A DNA stretch of 64,000 nucleotides from Paraperlucidibaca baekdonensis (lineage in GTDB: Bacteria > Pseudomonadota > Gammaproteobacteria > Pseudomonadales > Moraxellaceae): assembly GCF_003387535.1 (NCBI RefSeq), contig NZ_QUNR01000002.1:234514-298513 (forward strand), in the 5' to 3' direction. Both the position numbers and the translations under genes were made by a program. Position 1 is the first letter of the stretch. Every line of letters starts with the position of its first letter. Below, piece by piece: positions 44,349 to 54,054 of the stretch. The notes under the pieces are model-generated. The model saw only the letters and a program-made list of their open reading frames with translations. It searched no databases and was not told where the DNA came from.

Positions 44349-47120
44349 TTAGCCTTCGCTTGGCGTTTCCGCGGCTTTAGCCTCAGCTTTCAGGCGGGCC
44401 TCTTGCTCACGCTGTAAGCGACGACGCACACGTGGGTCATTGCTGGCGCGGCGCTTGGCTTTATCGCCTTTGCTCTCGGCCTCTGCTTTGGCTTCAGCTT
44501 TTGGCTCGGTCTCGGCTTTCGGCTCAGCAGCTTTCTCGGCAGCTGGCTTGGCCTCTGCGGTTGGCGCGAGTTCAGCAGCAGGTGCTTCAACAGTCTCTGC
44601 AGCGGGTGTGGCTTCTGTGGTTGCTTCAACGGCAGCGGTTACTTGAGCAGTCTCTGGCTCTGCAACAGGAGCCGCCTCAGTCGCCTCGACACTTGCAGCA
44701 GCCTCAGTAGCTTCAGTCTTTGCTTGTGCAGGAGCAGCCTCAGCAGTTTCTGGCTTGGCTTCGACAACGGCAATGGCTTCTGTCTTTTCTACAGCCACGA
44801 CCTCGGCAGCTGATGCGGCAACAGCAGGCGCTGCTTTAGGTGCGGCACTGGCGTCTGGCGTAGCGTCAGTTTTTGCCGCCATTTCGTCTGGAACGGGCAA
44901 GCCGGCATCCATAAGTACCTGTGGGTCGCGCTCGCGCGGTCCACGTTGGCGTCGTGAAGGGTGACGGTTGCGACGACGACGTTCGCCACCGCCGCCCTCA
45001 GTTGCTGCGGCGGCCGGCGGGGTAGTGGTTGTAGCAGCGGTATTGTCGACGTTATCGGCTTCAGCTTTTGCTTTGCTCTCTGCATTGGCTTCACGATTTT
45101 TATCGCGTGGCGGACGCGGAGCCCGCGGTGGGCGCGGCGCACGCGATGCCTGCTCTGTGCCATCACCGGCATCGCGACGCTCACCACGTGGGGGGCGATT
45201 GTCATTTGCTGTGTCGCTTTGACCACGACCACCGGCGGCTTGCAGTTCGTTATTTTGACGACGCTCTGGCTGGCGATTACGACCGCCTTGGCCGCGACCA
45301 CCGCGTTGGTTTGAGTTGCCGCGTGCTTGCGTCGGTTTGCGCTCAGGTACCACGGGCTCCGGCTCAGGCTTGATGCCAAACAGGGCGCTAAGCCATGTTT
45401 TCAGCCACAGTAACAAGCCGGTGGCTTGCTCAACTTTAGCAGCCGGCGAGGGCGTGGTGGCCTGTTCGCGCGGCTCAGCGGCTTTTGGCGCTGGCGCTTG
45501 GGTGTTGTGGGCAACATTGCGCACGGCCGCGACTTGGCGTTTTGGCGACTCGCCATCGACTGCATCGAGCACGACTTCGAGCGCCGGTGCTTCGATACGC
45601 TCAACGAGCTTGAAGCTTGGGCCGTCGTCATCGTTTTCTTCGACTTGGTCATCGCGCAGACGCGTGACTTCGTAGTGTGGCGTTTCTAAGTGCGGGTTGG
45701 GCAAAATCAAAATACGTACTTTGCTGCGCAGCTCGAGCTCAGCCAAGGTCTGGCGCTTTTCATTGAGCAAGAACGTGGCGACCGAGACCGGCACTGAGGC
45801 GTTGATTTGCGCGGTGCGCTCTTTCAATACTTCTTCTTCAATGAGACGCATGATCGACAGCGCCAGTGAGCGCACATCGCGGATCACGCCCGTGCCATTA
45901 CAGCGTGGGCAGACCAAGCCAGTGGCTTCTTCGAGCGATGGCCGCAGGCGTTGGCGCGAGAGTTCGAGCAGGCCGAACTTGGAGATGCGACCCATTTGGA
46001 TACGTGCGCGGTCCATGGTCAGCGCTTCACGCAGACGCTCTTCGACCATGCGCTGATGTTTTGGCGGGGTCATGTCGATAAAGTCGATGACCACCAAGCC
46101 GCCGCTGTCGCGTAGGCGCAGCTGACGGGCTATTTCATCGGCCGCTTCTAAGTTGGTGTTGAGCGCGGTCTCTTCAATATCGCTGCCTTTGGTGGCGCGC
46201 GCCGAGTTGATGTCGATAGACACCAGCGCCTCAGTCGGATCGATAACAATAGAACCGCCCGATGGCAGTTTCACTTCGCGCTGGAAGGCGGTCTCAATTT
46301 GGCTCTCGATTTGATAGCGGTTAAACAGCGGCACCGAGTCTTTGTAGAGCTTAATTTTGTTCTGATAGTGCGGCATGACCTGTTGCACAAAGCTCATGGC
46401 TTCGTTGTAGGCGGCTTCGCTGTCGATCAGCACGTCATTGATGTCTTGGCGCAAATAATCACGCACGGCACGAATAATGACGTTGGATTCTTGGTAAATC
46501 AGGAAGGGCGCGGACTTTTCGGTGCCGGCTTGGTTGATCGCCGTCCATAAGGTCAGCAGATAATCCAAGTCCCATTGCAGCTCTTCGGCGCTACGACCGA
46601 GACCCGCGGTGCGCACAATGACGCCCATATCATTGGGGATGGTGATGGAGTTCAGCGCATCTTTCAGCTCTTGGCGCTCTTCACCTTCAATACGGCGCGA
46701 GATGCCACCCGCGCGCGGGTTGTTGGGCATGACCACCAAATAGCGACCGGCCAGCGAGATAAATGTCGATAGCGCCGCGCCTTTATTGCCGCGTTCTTCT
46801 TTTTCGACCTGAACGATGACTTCTTGGCCTTCTTGCAGCGCATCTTTAATCGTGATGCGGCCGCCGGCTTCTTTCGGGGATTTGTTGAAATATTCGCGCG
46901 CGACTTCTTTTAATGGCAAGAAGCCGTGACGGTCGCCGCCGAAGTCAACAAAGGCGGCTTCAAGGCTGGGCTCAACGCGGGTGACGCGGCCTTTATAAAT
47001 GCTGGCTTTTTTCTGAACTCGGCCACGGTGCTCCAGATCGAAATCATAGAGGCGTTGGCCATCGACCATGGCGACGCGAATTTCTTCGTCGTGCGTGGCG
47101 TTAATTAACATGCGTTTCAT
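44349..47120 (-). CDS. rne: Ribonuclease E
   Basis: RNase E (923 residues) starts rRNA, tRNA and mRNA processing and scaffolds the degradosome. The catalytic half (about 1-520) begins [17 protein letters not shown] with an S1 domain, has [15 protein letters not shown] in the DNase I-like domain, and the zinc link CPRCNGTG. The C-terminal half is disordered: a hydrophobic membrane-targeting-like helix ([15 protein letters not shown], about 580), Arg/Gly/Asn-rich RNA-binding stretches, then a long Ala/Glu/Thr/Lys-rich tail with repeats such as VEATEAAP. It is read from a long leader with hairpins next to the start. Confidence 0.96.
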   Translation of the reverse strand: MKRMLINATHDEEIRVAMVDGQRLYDFDLEHRGRVQKKASIYKGRVTRVEPSLEAAFVDFGGDRHGFLPLKEVAREYFNKSPKEAGGRITIKDALQEGQEVIVQVEKEERGNKGAALSTFISLAGRYLVVMPNNPRAGGISRRIEGEERQELKDALNSITIPNDMGVIVRTAGLGRSAEELQWDLDYLLTLWTAINQAGTEKSAPFLIYQESNVIIRAVRDYLRQDINDVLIDSEAAYNEAMSFVQQVMPHYQNKIKLYKDSVPLFNRYQIESQIETAFQREVKLPSGGSIVIDPTEALVSIDINSARATKGSDIEETALNTNLEAADEIARQLRLRDSGGLVVIDFIDMTPPKHQRMVEERLREALTMDRARIQMGRISKFGLLELSRQRLRPSLEEATGLVCPRCNGTGVIRDVRSLALSIMRLIEEEVLKERTAQINASVPVSVATFLLNEKRQTLAELELRSKVRILILPNPHLETPHYEVTRLRDDQVEENDDDGPSFKLVERIEAPALEVVLDAVDGESPKRQVAAVRNVAHNTQAPAPKAAEPREQATTPSPAAKVEQATGLLLWLKTWLSALFGIKPEPEPVVPERKPTQARGNSNQRGGRGQGGRNRQPERRQNNELQAAGGRGQSDTANDNRPPRGERRDAGDGTEQASRAPRPPRAPRPPRDKNREANAESKAKAEADNVDNTAATTTTPPAAAATEGGGGERRRRNRHPSRRQRGPRERDPQVLMDAGLPVPDEMAAKTDATPDASAAPKAAPAVAASAAEVVAVEKTEAIAVVEAKPETAEAAPAQAKTEATEAAASVEATEAAPVAEPETAQVTAAVEATTEATPAAETVEAPAAELAPTAEAKPAAEKAAEPKAETEPKAEAKAEAESKGDKAKRRASNDPRVRRRLQREQEARLKAEAKAAETPSEG

Positions 47121-47698
47121 GTGCGGTTACTCAAAAGAGGAACCGTCTGAGCGCACTCAGGCAGGTGTACGGCAACAGAGCGACCACACGCGTGGCATGA
47201 GGTCTGTGTAAGCTGACTATCATCGACCGATCGGGCCAGATTAAGTCATTGATTCTGTTGTTGGTTGGCCAGGTCGGGCACAGGGTGTCTGTGCGGAGCT
47301 AACCAACGCGGTTCCACGCCGAATGGGCATGGGCCGAAAACTATTCCTGCCTGAGCGAGATCCGAAGACGGCCCCAGGCTGTGTTGTTTGGTGAGCGCGT
47401 AGCGTCAACGCTTACCGGTACTTGGGTGTTACGGCCAGCCAGGGGAGGTGCATGGGTCGGTGGTCAAGACTGGGGATTATCCTCTCAGCTGACCAAGCTC
47501 GTGTGCGATTCCCGCCGGGCGGCGTCGCTTATGCTTTATACTTCCGCCAGCGACTTGCTTGAGCCCGATGTGTTTGGGCGTGCCCTTGGGCATTAATGAG
47601 CAAGTCGTTAGTCTTCAATTGCATAGCGACTCGCTAATATAGCAGTCATCCCCGTGTGCCGCTAGATTAAGCGCACCGATTTATCCACAGGCTTGTTC
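47121..47698. other. rne-rluC divergent intergenic region with rne leader hairpins
   Basis: These 578 bp hold no credible gene. On the rne strand, two hairpins lie directly before the start. One (47124-47145) pairs CGGTT/AACCG and CTC/GAG with one mismatch and a four-base loop (UUUU in the RNA). Its GAG is the only Shine-Dalgarno-like triplet near the ATG. The second (47147-47160) pairs CTGAG/CTCAG. In E. coli the long rne leader folds into hairpins through which RNase E controls its own mRNA; a similar function is inferred. Towards rluC, TAATAT (47635-47640) may be a -10 box, without a clear -35. Confidence 0.6.
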
Positions 47699-48658
47699 AT
47701 GCACGCACCCGATAGTTCAGATACCCCCGCCGTTAGCTACATCACCGTGGATGCCGCTTACGCCGGCCAGCGCCTCGACAACTTCCTGATGACGGCGTTG
47801 AAAGGCACGCCACGCACGCTGATTTATCGCATTGTGCGCAAAGGCGAGGTGCGCGTGAATAAAGGCCGCATTAAGCCGGATTACCGTGTGGAGGCCGGCG
47901 ATGTGATTCGCGTGCCGCCAATTCGTGTCAGCGAAGAAGCGCCCGCGCACCGGCCATCGAGCGGCTTGCAAAAGCTTTTGGCGCAACGCCTGGTGTTTGA
48001 TGAAGATCATTTGATGGTGATCAATAAGCCTGCCGGTTTGGCCGTGCATGGTGGCAGTGGCATCTCGGTGGGCTTGATTGAGGCGCTACGCAGCATGCGC
48101 CCCGAGCAGGCCGGTAGCCTTGAGCTCGTGCATCGCCTAGATCGCGATACATCAGGGCTGATCATGGTCACGGGGCATCGACCCTTGCTGCGTGCGCTGC
48201 ACGGTCAGCTGCGTGATGGCCAGATGGACAAACGCTATGTGGCGCTTTTGAGTGGTCGCTTGCAAGGCACCAGCCACCGCGTTGAAGCGCCGCTTCTAAA
48301 GGTTGAGCGCCCCGGCGGTGAAGCCATGGTGCGAGTCTCGCGCGAGGGCAAGGCTGCAATCACGGTGTTTACGGTATTGGAGCGCTATAAAGATGCCACG
48401 CTGGTAGAGGCGCATTTGCTCACCGGTCGCACTCATCAGATTCGTGTGCATGCGCAGCATTTAGGCCATCCGCTGGTGGGCGACAGCAAGTACGGCAGCG
48501 ATGCGGTTAATGAGCGCTTTAAAGCCAAAGGCCTGTCGCGACTGTTTTTGCATGCGCGCGATTTGAAGCTGACCTTGCCCTCGGGCAAGCGCTTGAGCTT
48601 GTCGGCCGAGCCCGATGACGACTTCGAAAAAGGTCTGGCGGTGCTGCGTCGTGGCTAA
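47699..48658 (+). CDS. rluC: 23S rRNA pseudouridine synthase RluC
   Basis: RluC (about 319 residues) makes pseudouridines 955, 2504 and 2580 in 23S rRNA (E. coli numbering). An N-terminal S4 domain (GQRLDNFLMTALKG to about residue 85) precedes the RluA-type catalytic domain with the signature HRLDRDTSGLIM (catalytic Asp), and TGRTHQIRVHAQHLGHPLVGD. The ATG at 47699 is taken over an in-frame TTG 6 bp upstream. It lies divergent to rne, as in many gammaproteobacteria, and overlaps the HAD gene. Confidence 0.94.
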   Translation: MHAPDSSDTPAVSYITVDAAYAGQRLDNFLMTALKGTPRTLIYRIVRKGEVRVNKGRIKPDYRVEAGDVIRVPPIRVSEEAPAHRPSSGLQKLLAQRLVFDEDHLMVINKPAGLAVHGGSGISVGLIEALRSMRPEQAGSLELVHRLDRDTSGLIMVTGHRPLLRALHGQLRDGQMDKRYVALLSGRLQGTSHRVEAPLLKVERPGGEAMVRVSREGKAAITVFTVLERYKDATLVEAHLLTGRTHQIRVHAQHLGHPLVGDSKYGSDAVNERFKAKGLSRLFLHARDLKLTLPSGKRLSLSAEPDDDFEKGLAVLRRG

Positions 48659-49313
48659 ATTTGACCTGGTGATTTTCGACTGGGATGGCACGCTGATGGA
48701 CTCGGTGGCGCAGATTGTGCGCAGCATTCAGGCCGCCGCTGGCGTTTTAGGTGTTGATGCGCCGAGCGATGAGGCCGCTAAAGATATTATTGGCCTGGGC
48801 TTGCCCGAGGCCATGCGCGTGCTATTTCCGAGCGTCACTGAGGCCGCGCGCGAGGCCTTGCGACAACACTATGCTAATCACTTTGTGTCACATAGCCAGG
48901 GACAAACCACGCCGTTTGCTGGTGCCGAAGCCATGCTTGAGCAGCTCAAGGCGGGTGCTGTGCAGTTGGCGGTGGCCACTGGCAAAAGCCGTAAAGGCCT
49001 AGATCGCGTGCTCGCTGATACCGGTTGGCGGCATTATTTTGCCGCTACCCGTTGTGCCGATGAGACACGCTCTAAGCCCGATCCGCGCATGCTCAAGGAG
49101 CTATTAAGCGAGCTCAATGTGCCGGTGCAGCGCGCGCTCATGGTTGGCGATACCACCTATGATCTTGGCATGGCCGAAGCGCTGGGCATGGCGTCTGTGG
49201 GCGTGACCTATGGCGTGCACAGCGCCGAGCGCTTGCTCAAGCATCAGCCATTGACGCTCTGCGACAGCGTGCCGGCCTTGGCGAAATTTTTGCAGCACAC
49301 TATTTATCAGTGA
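48651..49313 (+). CDS. HAD-superfamily hydrolase (Gph-like)
   Basis: This protein of about 220 residues has DWDGTLMDS (motif I, catalytic Asp), VATGKSRKGLDRVL (motif II), KPDPRMLKELL (motif III Lys) and VGDTTYDLGMAEALG (motif IV). It resembles phosphoglycolate phosphatases, but the substrate cannot be read. The GTG at 48651 overlaps the rluC end by 8 bp and is the only sensible start before motif I. Confidence 0.85.
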   Translation: MAKFDLVIFDWDGTLMDSVAQIVRSIQAAAGVLGVDAPSDEAAKDIIGLGLPEAMRVLFPSVTEAAREALRQHYANHFVSHSQGQTTPFAGAEAMLEQLKAGAVQLAVATGKSRKGLDRVLADTGWRHYFAATRCADETRSKPDPRMLKELLSELNVPVQRALMVGDTTYDLGMAEALGMASVGVTYGVHSAERLLKHQPLTLCDSVPALAKFLQHTIYQ

Positions 49314-49323
49314 GGATTAAGTC

Positions 49324-50292
49324 ATGGCGGAATGGGGCAATGGTCGCGGTCCGCGCGACTGGGCATTGGTTGAGCGTTTTTTATTAGAAGATTTGAAAGA
49401 CCGTCAGCGCGCTAAGCGTTGGATGTGGATTCGTCGTGCGGCATTTATTGTGTTGGTGGCGTTGCTGGCCTATCGCGCGCTATCGGGCTCGGTTAGCACC
49501 GAGAGCTTTGGTGCGCACACCGCAGTCATCACGGTGGATGGTGTGATTGCTGCCGATGCCTTGGCCAATGCCGACAGCCTCATTGAGGCGCTCGATAGTG
49601 CCTTTAATGCCAGCGAGGCGAAGGCTGTGGTGTTGCGCATCAATAGCCCCGGCGGCAGCCCCGTGCAGTCGGATCTGGTGTATCGCGAGATTCGTCGCCA
49701 ACGCGCCGCGCATCCAGACACGCCGGTGTATGCGGTGATCGATGATATGGGCACCTCAGGTGCGTATTATATGGCGGTGGCCGCCGATAAAATCTTCGTG
49801 AATCCGTCGAGCTTGGTGGGTTCGATTGGCGTCATCATGCCCGGCTTTGGTGTGCCTGAGCTGCTAGAGAAGCTCGGCGTGGAGGATCGAACGCTCACTG
49901 CGGGGCGTCACAAAAACCTGCTCAGCCCCAGTCAGCCGGTGAATGTTGAGGAGCGCGCCCATGTACAAGGCGTGCTCGATGCGGTGCACCGGCACTTTAT
50001 TGAGGCCGTGAAAGCTGGGCGTGGTGAGCGCCTGAGCGTCAATGATGAGACTTTCTCTGGGTATTTCTGGAGTGGTGATCAGGCCATTGCGCTTGGTCTT
50101 GCCGATGACCTCGGCTCGCTGCACAGCGTGGCGCGCGATGTGGTGAAAGCCGAGACCATGGTCGACTACACCTTGGTGCCCAATCCAGTGGATTCCGTGC
50201 TGCGTCGATTGGGTGCGCTGGCTGGTCACGAGTTTGCCGCGAGCGTGCGCCAAACACTGGGCATGGAGCTCGCTGGCGGGCGCTTAAAATAA
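49324..50292 (+). CDS. sppA: Signal peptide peptidase SppA, short S49 type
   Basis: This protein has 322 residues: one N-terminal membrane segment (AAFIVLVALLAYRAL, about 39-53), then an S49 serine peptidase domain. LRINSPGGSP, MGTSGAYYMAVAADKI (nucleophile Ser) and TAGRHKNLLSP (probable general-base Lys) are conserved. It degrades leftover signal peptides at the inner membrane. It is about half the length of E. coli SppA, as in the tetrameric-domain single-copy type. Confidence 0.9.
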   Translation: MAEWGNGRGPRDWALVERFLLEDLKDRQRAKRWMWIRRAAFIVLVALLAYRALSGSVSTESFGAHTAVITVDGVIAADALANADSLIEALDSAFNASEAKAVVLRINSPGGSPVQSDLVYREIRRQRAAHPDTPVYAVIDDMGTSGAYYMAVAADKIFVNPSSLVGSIGVIMPGFGVPELLEKLGVEDRTLTAGRHKNLLSPSQPVNVEERAHVQGVLDAVHRHFIEAVKAGRGERLSVNDETFSGYFWSGDQAIALGLADDLGSLHSVARDVVKAETMVDYTLVPNPVDSVLRRLGALAGHEFAASVRQTLGMELAGGRLK

Positions 50293-50315
50293 GCCATAAA
50301 TGCCGCAATAGTTCT

Positions 50316-50353
50316 TTGACAGGGGCGGGGTGAGTCCGTATTATCCCGCCCCT
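50316..50353 (+). promoter_or_regulatory. Near-consensus promoter of yceD-rpmF-plsX with overlapping dyad
   Basis: TTGACA (50316-50321), an exactly 17-bp spacer and TATTAT (50339-50344) make an almost ideal sigma70 promoter. A perfect 9-bp inverted repeat, AGGGGCGGG (50321-50329) and CCCGCCCCT (50345-50353), overlaps the spacer and brackets the -10 box. Its right arm ends one base before the ATG at 50354. The predicted start of transcription (about 50351-50354) coincides with the start codon. This suggests a leaderless transcript and a repressor or structure acting on the dyad. Confidence 0.75.
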
Positions 50354-50866
50354 ATGTCAGACGGCACACTTCCACACCTCATCGAACCTGGCAAATGGGC
50401 CGATCGCGCAGCAGTGCTCGATGTCGCCGTGCCATTAGCGCGTTTTTCGCGCCTGCTTGATGGCGCCTTGAGTACCGAGGGTGAGGTTAGTGTGCATGTT
50501 GCTTTCGCGCGCGACGCACGGCATCTGCCGGTGTTGGCGGGGCGCTTAGAGACCACCGTGTCGCTTGAGTGCCAGCGTTGTTTGCAAGCCGTGGCCGTGC
50601 CGCTGTCGGCACAGATCAATGTGTTTATGCTGCATGATGACGCCGATGTTGAGCGCTTGTCGGAAGCCGAAGATTTTGTACTAGCCGATGACGGAGAATT
50701 AGATTTCCCGGCATTGCTAGAAGATGAGTTGATTTTGGCGCTGCCCTTGGTGGCATGCCATGACGAATGTGAGCCAGCCGTGCCATTGCACGATGACGTG
50801 GTAGCTGAGCCCGAGGTAGTGAAAGAGAACCCATTTCATGTCTTAGCGAGCTTGAAAAAGCACTGA
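50354..50866 (+). CDS. yceD: DUF177/YceD family protein
   Basis: The protein has about 170 residues, with the DUF177 Cys motifs CQRCLQAV and CHDECEP and the acidic middle EDFVLADDGELDFPALLEDEL. YceD-type proteins are encoded before rpmF almost everywhere; in plants the homologue is needed for 23S rRNA accumulation. The ATG at 50354 directly follows the promoter dyad and lacks a Shine-Dalgarno. An upstream in-frame GTG (50330) would lie inside the promoter and is unlikely. Confidence 0.88.
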   Translation: MSDGTLPHLIEPGKWADRAAVLDVAVPLARFSRLLDGALSTEGEVSVHVAFARDARHLPVLAGRLETTVSLECQRCLQAVAVPLSAQINVFMLHDDADVERLSEAEDFVLADDGELDFPALLEDELILALPLVACHDECEPAVPLHDDVVAEPEVVKENPFHVLASLKKH

Positions 50867-50936
50867 GACGCGAAATGACACCACAGTGAGACTGCTGCTT
50901 TGTGCAACAGTCGTGAGTAAAGTGCCGGAGTAAACC

Positions 50937-51119
50937 ATGGCCGTTCAACAGAACCGTAAAAGCCGCTCGCGTCGTGACATGCGTCGTTCGCATGATGCCA
51001 TCAGTGGCCCAACCCTGAGCGTCGATCAAACCACGGGCGAACTGCACCGTCGTCATCACGTCACCAAAGATGGCTTCTATCGTGGCCACCAACTCTTTGG
51101 CGTCAAAGACGAAGCCTAA
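50937..51119 (+). CDS. rpmF: 50S ribosomal protein L32
   Basis: L32 (60 residues) is very basic. It begins [20 protein letters not shown] and has the conserved [20 protein letters not shown]. There is no zinc CxxC pair, so it is the zinc-free type of gammaproteobacteria. It lies between yceD and plsX, as usual, linking ribosome and lipid synthesis. Confidence 0.97.
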   Translation: MAVQQNRKSRSRRDMRRSHDAISGPTLSVDQTTGELHRRHHVTKDGFYRGHQLFGVKDEA

Positions 51120-51138
51120 ACTCAAGACGCTCTGATCG

Positions 51139-52158
51139 ATGTCGATCACGCTGGCAGTTGATGTAATGGGAGGCGACTTCGGTGCCTCCGTTACTGTGCC
51201 AGCGGCGTTAAAAATAGCCGCCATTGCCGCCGACGTGAATTTCTTGTTGGTAGGCGATGAAGCGGCTATTTTGCCATTTCTGGAAAATGTTCCCGCGTCG
51301 CTTCGAGCCCGTCTATGCATTGAGCACACCAGCGAATTCGTCACCATGGACGATAAAATCGCGGTGGCCCTGCGTCAGAAAAAACGCTCATCGATGCGTT
51401 TAGCAGCCGAAGCCGTGCGTGATGGCCGCGCGCAAGCGTGCATCTCTGCGGGCAATACCGGCGCGCTCATGGCGGTCAGCCGCTTCGTGTTGAAAACCCA
51501 TCCTGCCATTGATCGCCCAGCCATTATGACGGCGCTACCCACGCAGGGTGGCCATGTGCATATGCTCGATTTGGGCGCCAATATTGATTCCGAGCCCGCG
51601 CATTTGCTGCAGTTTGCCCGGATGGGTGCGCTCGTTGCTGGCGCCCTTGATGGCCATGCCAGCCCGCGCGTGGCGCTGCTCAATATTGGCGAAGAAGAAA
51701 TCAAGGGCAGCGAGCTCATCAAGCAAACGCACGCCTTGCTGCGCGATTCTGGCCTCAATTACATCGGCTACATTGAGGGCGATGGCATTTTCCGTGGCGA
51801 AGCTGAAGTGGTGGTCTGCGACGGATTTGTCGGCAATATTGCGCTGAAAAGCTCCGAGGGCGTGGCGAAAATGATCGCCGCGATGATCAAGACGCAAATC
51901 AACCGCAACTGGCTGACCAAGCTGCTCGGCGCGCTGGCCTACCCGATTTGGCGTGGCTTAAAATCGCAAATGGACCCCGGCCGCTACAACGGCGCCAGCC
52001 TCGTTGGCCTCAATGGCATCGTGATAAAAAGCCATGGCAGCGCCACCAGCGACTCGTTTGCACACGCCCTGGAAGTGGCCATGCTGGAGGTGCGCAAAGA
52101 CATTCCGGGCTTGATCTCTCGGCGTTTTAGCGAGGCGGCTGAAGACAAAAACGCTTAG
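51139..52158 (+). CDS. plsX: Phosphate acyltransferase PlsX
   Basis: PlsX (339 residues) makes acyl-phosphate from acyl-ACP for phospholipid synthesis at the membrane surface. VDVMGGDFG, AGNTGALMAVSRFVL, LDLGANID and GFVGNIALKSSEG are conserved. It starts 19 bp after rpmF and is probably cotranscribed with it. Confidence 0.95.
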   Translation: MSITLAVDVMGGDFGASVTVPAALKIAAIAADVNFLLVGDEAAILPFLENVPASLRARLCIEHTSEFVTMDDKIAVALRQKKRSSMRLAAEAVRDGRAQACISAGNTGALMAVSRFVLKTHPAIDRPAIMTALPTQGGHVHMLDLGANIDSEPAHLLQFARMGALVAGALDGHASPRVALLNIGEEEIKGSELIKQTHALLRDSGLNYIGYIEGDGIFRGEAEVVVCDGFVGNIALKSSEGVAKMIAAMIKTQINRNWLTKLLGALAYPIWRGLKSQMDPGRYNGASLVGLNGIVIKSHGSATSDSFAHALEVAMLEVRKDIPGLISRRFSEAAEDKNA

Positions 52159-52211
52159 GCGTTGCGGCGCTCATTACTATAAAAAAACGTATTCATTTTA
52201 CAGGACAGATT

Positions 52212-53147
52212 ATGACGACGACTGCATGGGTATTTCCCGGCCAAGGCTCGCAAAGTATTGGCATGCTAGCCGACTTAGCGGCGCACCATCCCCTCATTGA
52301 ATCCACGTTTGCAGAAGCCTCAGCGGCCCTCGGCAAAGACCTGTGGGCGCTCGCGCAGAGCGGCCCTGAAGCCGACATGAACGCCACCGAAAACACGCAG
52401 CCTTTGTTGCTGACGGCAGGCATTGCGGTGTGGCGCGCCTGGCAGCAAGCCGGTGGCCCAGCGCCGCAGTATTTGGCGGGTCACTCATTGGGCGAATACA
52501 CCGCGCTGGTGGCCGCTGAGGTGCTATCACTGGCCGATGGTGTGCGCCTAGTGGCTGAACGCGGACGCCTGATGCAGGCTGCTATGCCTGCTGGCGAGGG
52601 CGCGATGGCGGCAATTTTAGGGTTAGATAACGCGCAAGTCATTGCGGCGTGTCAGGCTGCTGCGCAAGGCGAAGTCGTCTCAGCGGTCAATTTTAATGCG
52701 CCCGGCCAGGTCGTCATTGCCGGCACGGCAGCGGCGGTGCAGCGCGCCATGGCCGAGTGTAAGGCCGCGGGTGCCAAGCGCGCTTTGCCGCTATCGGTAA
52801 GTGCACCATCGCATTGTGCCCTGATGCGCCCGGCCGCAGACGAGCTAGCGAAATGCTTTCACGCGCTAACGTTCAATGCGCCGGTGATTCCGGTGGTGCA
52901 AAATGTCTCAGCGAAAGTGGCCAATGACATGGCGAGCTTGCAAGCGGCGCTCGTGGAGCAGCTCTACAGCCCCGTGCGCTGGGTTGAATGCGTTGAGCGT
53001 TTAACGACGTTGGGCGTCACGGATTTGCTAGAAAGTGGCCCGGGCAAAGTGCTCACCGGCCTCAACAAGCGCAGCGCAAAAGACGCGACGCATTGGTCGT
53101 TAGAGTCCACCGAAGGTATGACAGCAGCGTTGGCTGCTCTTTGTTAA
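52212..53147 (+). CDS. fabD: Malonyl-CoA-ACP transacylase
   Basis: FabD (311 residues) loads malonyl groups onto ACP. FPGQGSQSIGML starts the fold, GHSLGEYTALVAA has the catalytic Ser, and SAPSHCALMRPAADEL has the catalytic His region. Length is normal. It lies 53 bp after plsX. Confidence 0.96.
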   Translation: MTTTAWVFPGQGSQSIGMLADLAAHHPLIESTFAEASAALGKDLWALAQSGPEADMNATENTQPLLLTAGIAVWRAWQQAGGPAPQYLAGHSLGEYTALVAAEVLSLADGVRLVAERGRLMQAAMPAGEGAMAAILGLDNAQVIAACQAAAQGEVVSAVNFNAPGQVVIAGTAAAVQRAMAECKAAGAKRALPLSVSAPSHCALMRPAADELAKCFHALTFNAPVIPVVQNVSAKVANDMASLQAALVEQLYSPVRWVECVERLTTLGVTDLLESGPGKVLTGLNKRSAKDATHWSLESTEGMTAALAALC

Positions 53148-53174
53148 GCTCTGTAACATGCTTGAGGAATTGCT

Positions 53175-53918
53175 ATGAGTGAGTCAGAAAAAATTGCCCT
53201 CGTGACTGGCGCCACCCGCGGCATTGGCCGTGCGATTGCGTTAGCGCTTGGTCAGCAAGGCCATACCGTCATAGGCACGGCAACCAGCGCCGATGGCGCC
53301 GCGCGCATTTCGGCCGCATTTGCTGAGGCCGGCATCAAGGGCCAAGGCCTCGTGCTCAATGTCGCTGATCCTGAGTCGATCGAGCAAGCCTTAACCAGCA
53401 TTCACGAGACATTCGGTGCCCCGCAAATCCTCGTTAATAACGCTGGCATCACCCGCGATAACCTCATGCTGCGCATGAAAGCAGACGAATGGGATGAGGT
53501 TATTAACACCAATTTATCGGCGATTTTCCGACTCACCAAGGCCTGCCTGAAAGGCATGACCAAGGCGCGTTGGGGTCGCATTGTCAATATCAGCTCCGTG
53601 GTGGGCTCCATGGGTAATCCCGGACAGGCCAATTACGCGGCGGCGAAAGCCGGTTTAGAGGGCTTTGGCCGTGCGCTGGCGGCGGAAATTGCTTCGCGCA
53701 ATATCACCGTCAATGCCATTGCGCCGGGCTTTATTGAAACCGATATGACCACTGCTTTGCCGGAAGCGCAGCGCGAGTTATTACTCAAGCAAGTGCCGGC
53801 AGGGCGTTTAGGGCAACCACAAGACATTGCCTCGGCAGTTGCGTTTTTGACTTCTGAGTCAGCGTCTTACATCACCGGGACCACGCTGCACGTCAACGGC
53901 GGCATGTACATGGCCTAA
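53175..53918 (+). CDS. fabG: 3-oxoacyl-ACP reductase
   Basis: FabG (247 residues) reduces beta-ketoacyl-ACP with NADPH. TGATRGIGRAIA is the cofactor loop, NNAGITRDNLMLRM and NISSVVGSMG (Ser) follow, YAAAKAGLEGF holds the Tyr-x3-Lys, and ITGTTLHVNGGMYM ends the protein. Order and spacing within the fab cluster are standard. Confidence 0.97.
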   Translation: MSESEKIALVTGATRGIGRAIALALGQQGHTVIGTATSADGAARISAAFAEAGIKGQGLVLNVADPESIEQALTSIHETFGAPQILVNNAGITRDNLMLRMKADEWDEVINTNLSAIFRLTKACLKGMTKARWGRIVNISSVVGSMGNPGQANYAAAKAGLEGFGRALAAEIASRNITVNAIAPGFIETDMTTALPEAQRELLLKQVPAGRLGQPQDIASAVAFLTSESASYITGTTLHVNGGMYMA

Positions 53919-53982
53919 GGCCATGAAATTCCAACATAAGTTGACATGAAACAACTATTTACGGTTTGACGGCAGGCTGTTC

Positions 53983-54039
53983 TTGCCAGCTACGGGTCGC
54001 TTCACTAGACTTGGTCGCGACTTGTCGGCCTAACCGACA
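53983..54039 (+). promoter_or_regulatory. acpP promoter and leader hairpin
   Basis: TTGCCA (53983-53988), a 17-bp spacer and TAGACT (54006-54011) give a plausible sigma70 promoter in the 136-bp fabG-acpP gap. The predicted start near 54018 would put the perfect stem TGTCGG/CCGACA (54023-54039, 5-nt loop) at the very 5' end of the transcript. It lies just before the AGGAG ribosome-binding site, where it could protect this abundant mRNA. Confidence 0.5.
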
Positions 54040-54054
54040 TCACAGGAGAAAAAC

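Noticed and set aside
44390-45379. Long overlapping frames on both strands in the 3' half of rne
   Set aside because: They are produced by the low-complexity Ala/Glu/Arg-rich coding sequence of the RNase E tail.
47381-47596. 71-residue open frame between rne and rluC
   Set aside because: No ribosome-binding site or recognisable domain; it lies in the rne leader region.
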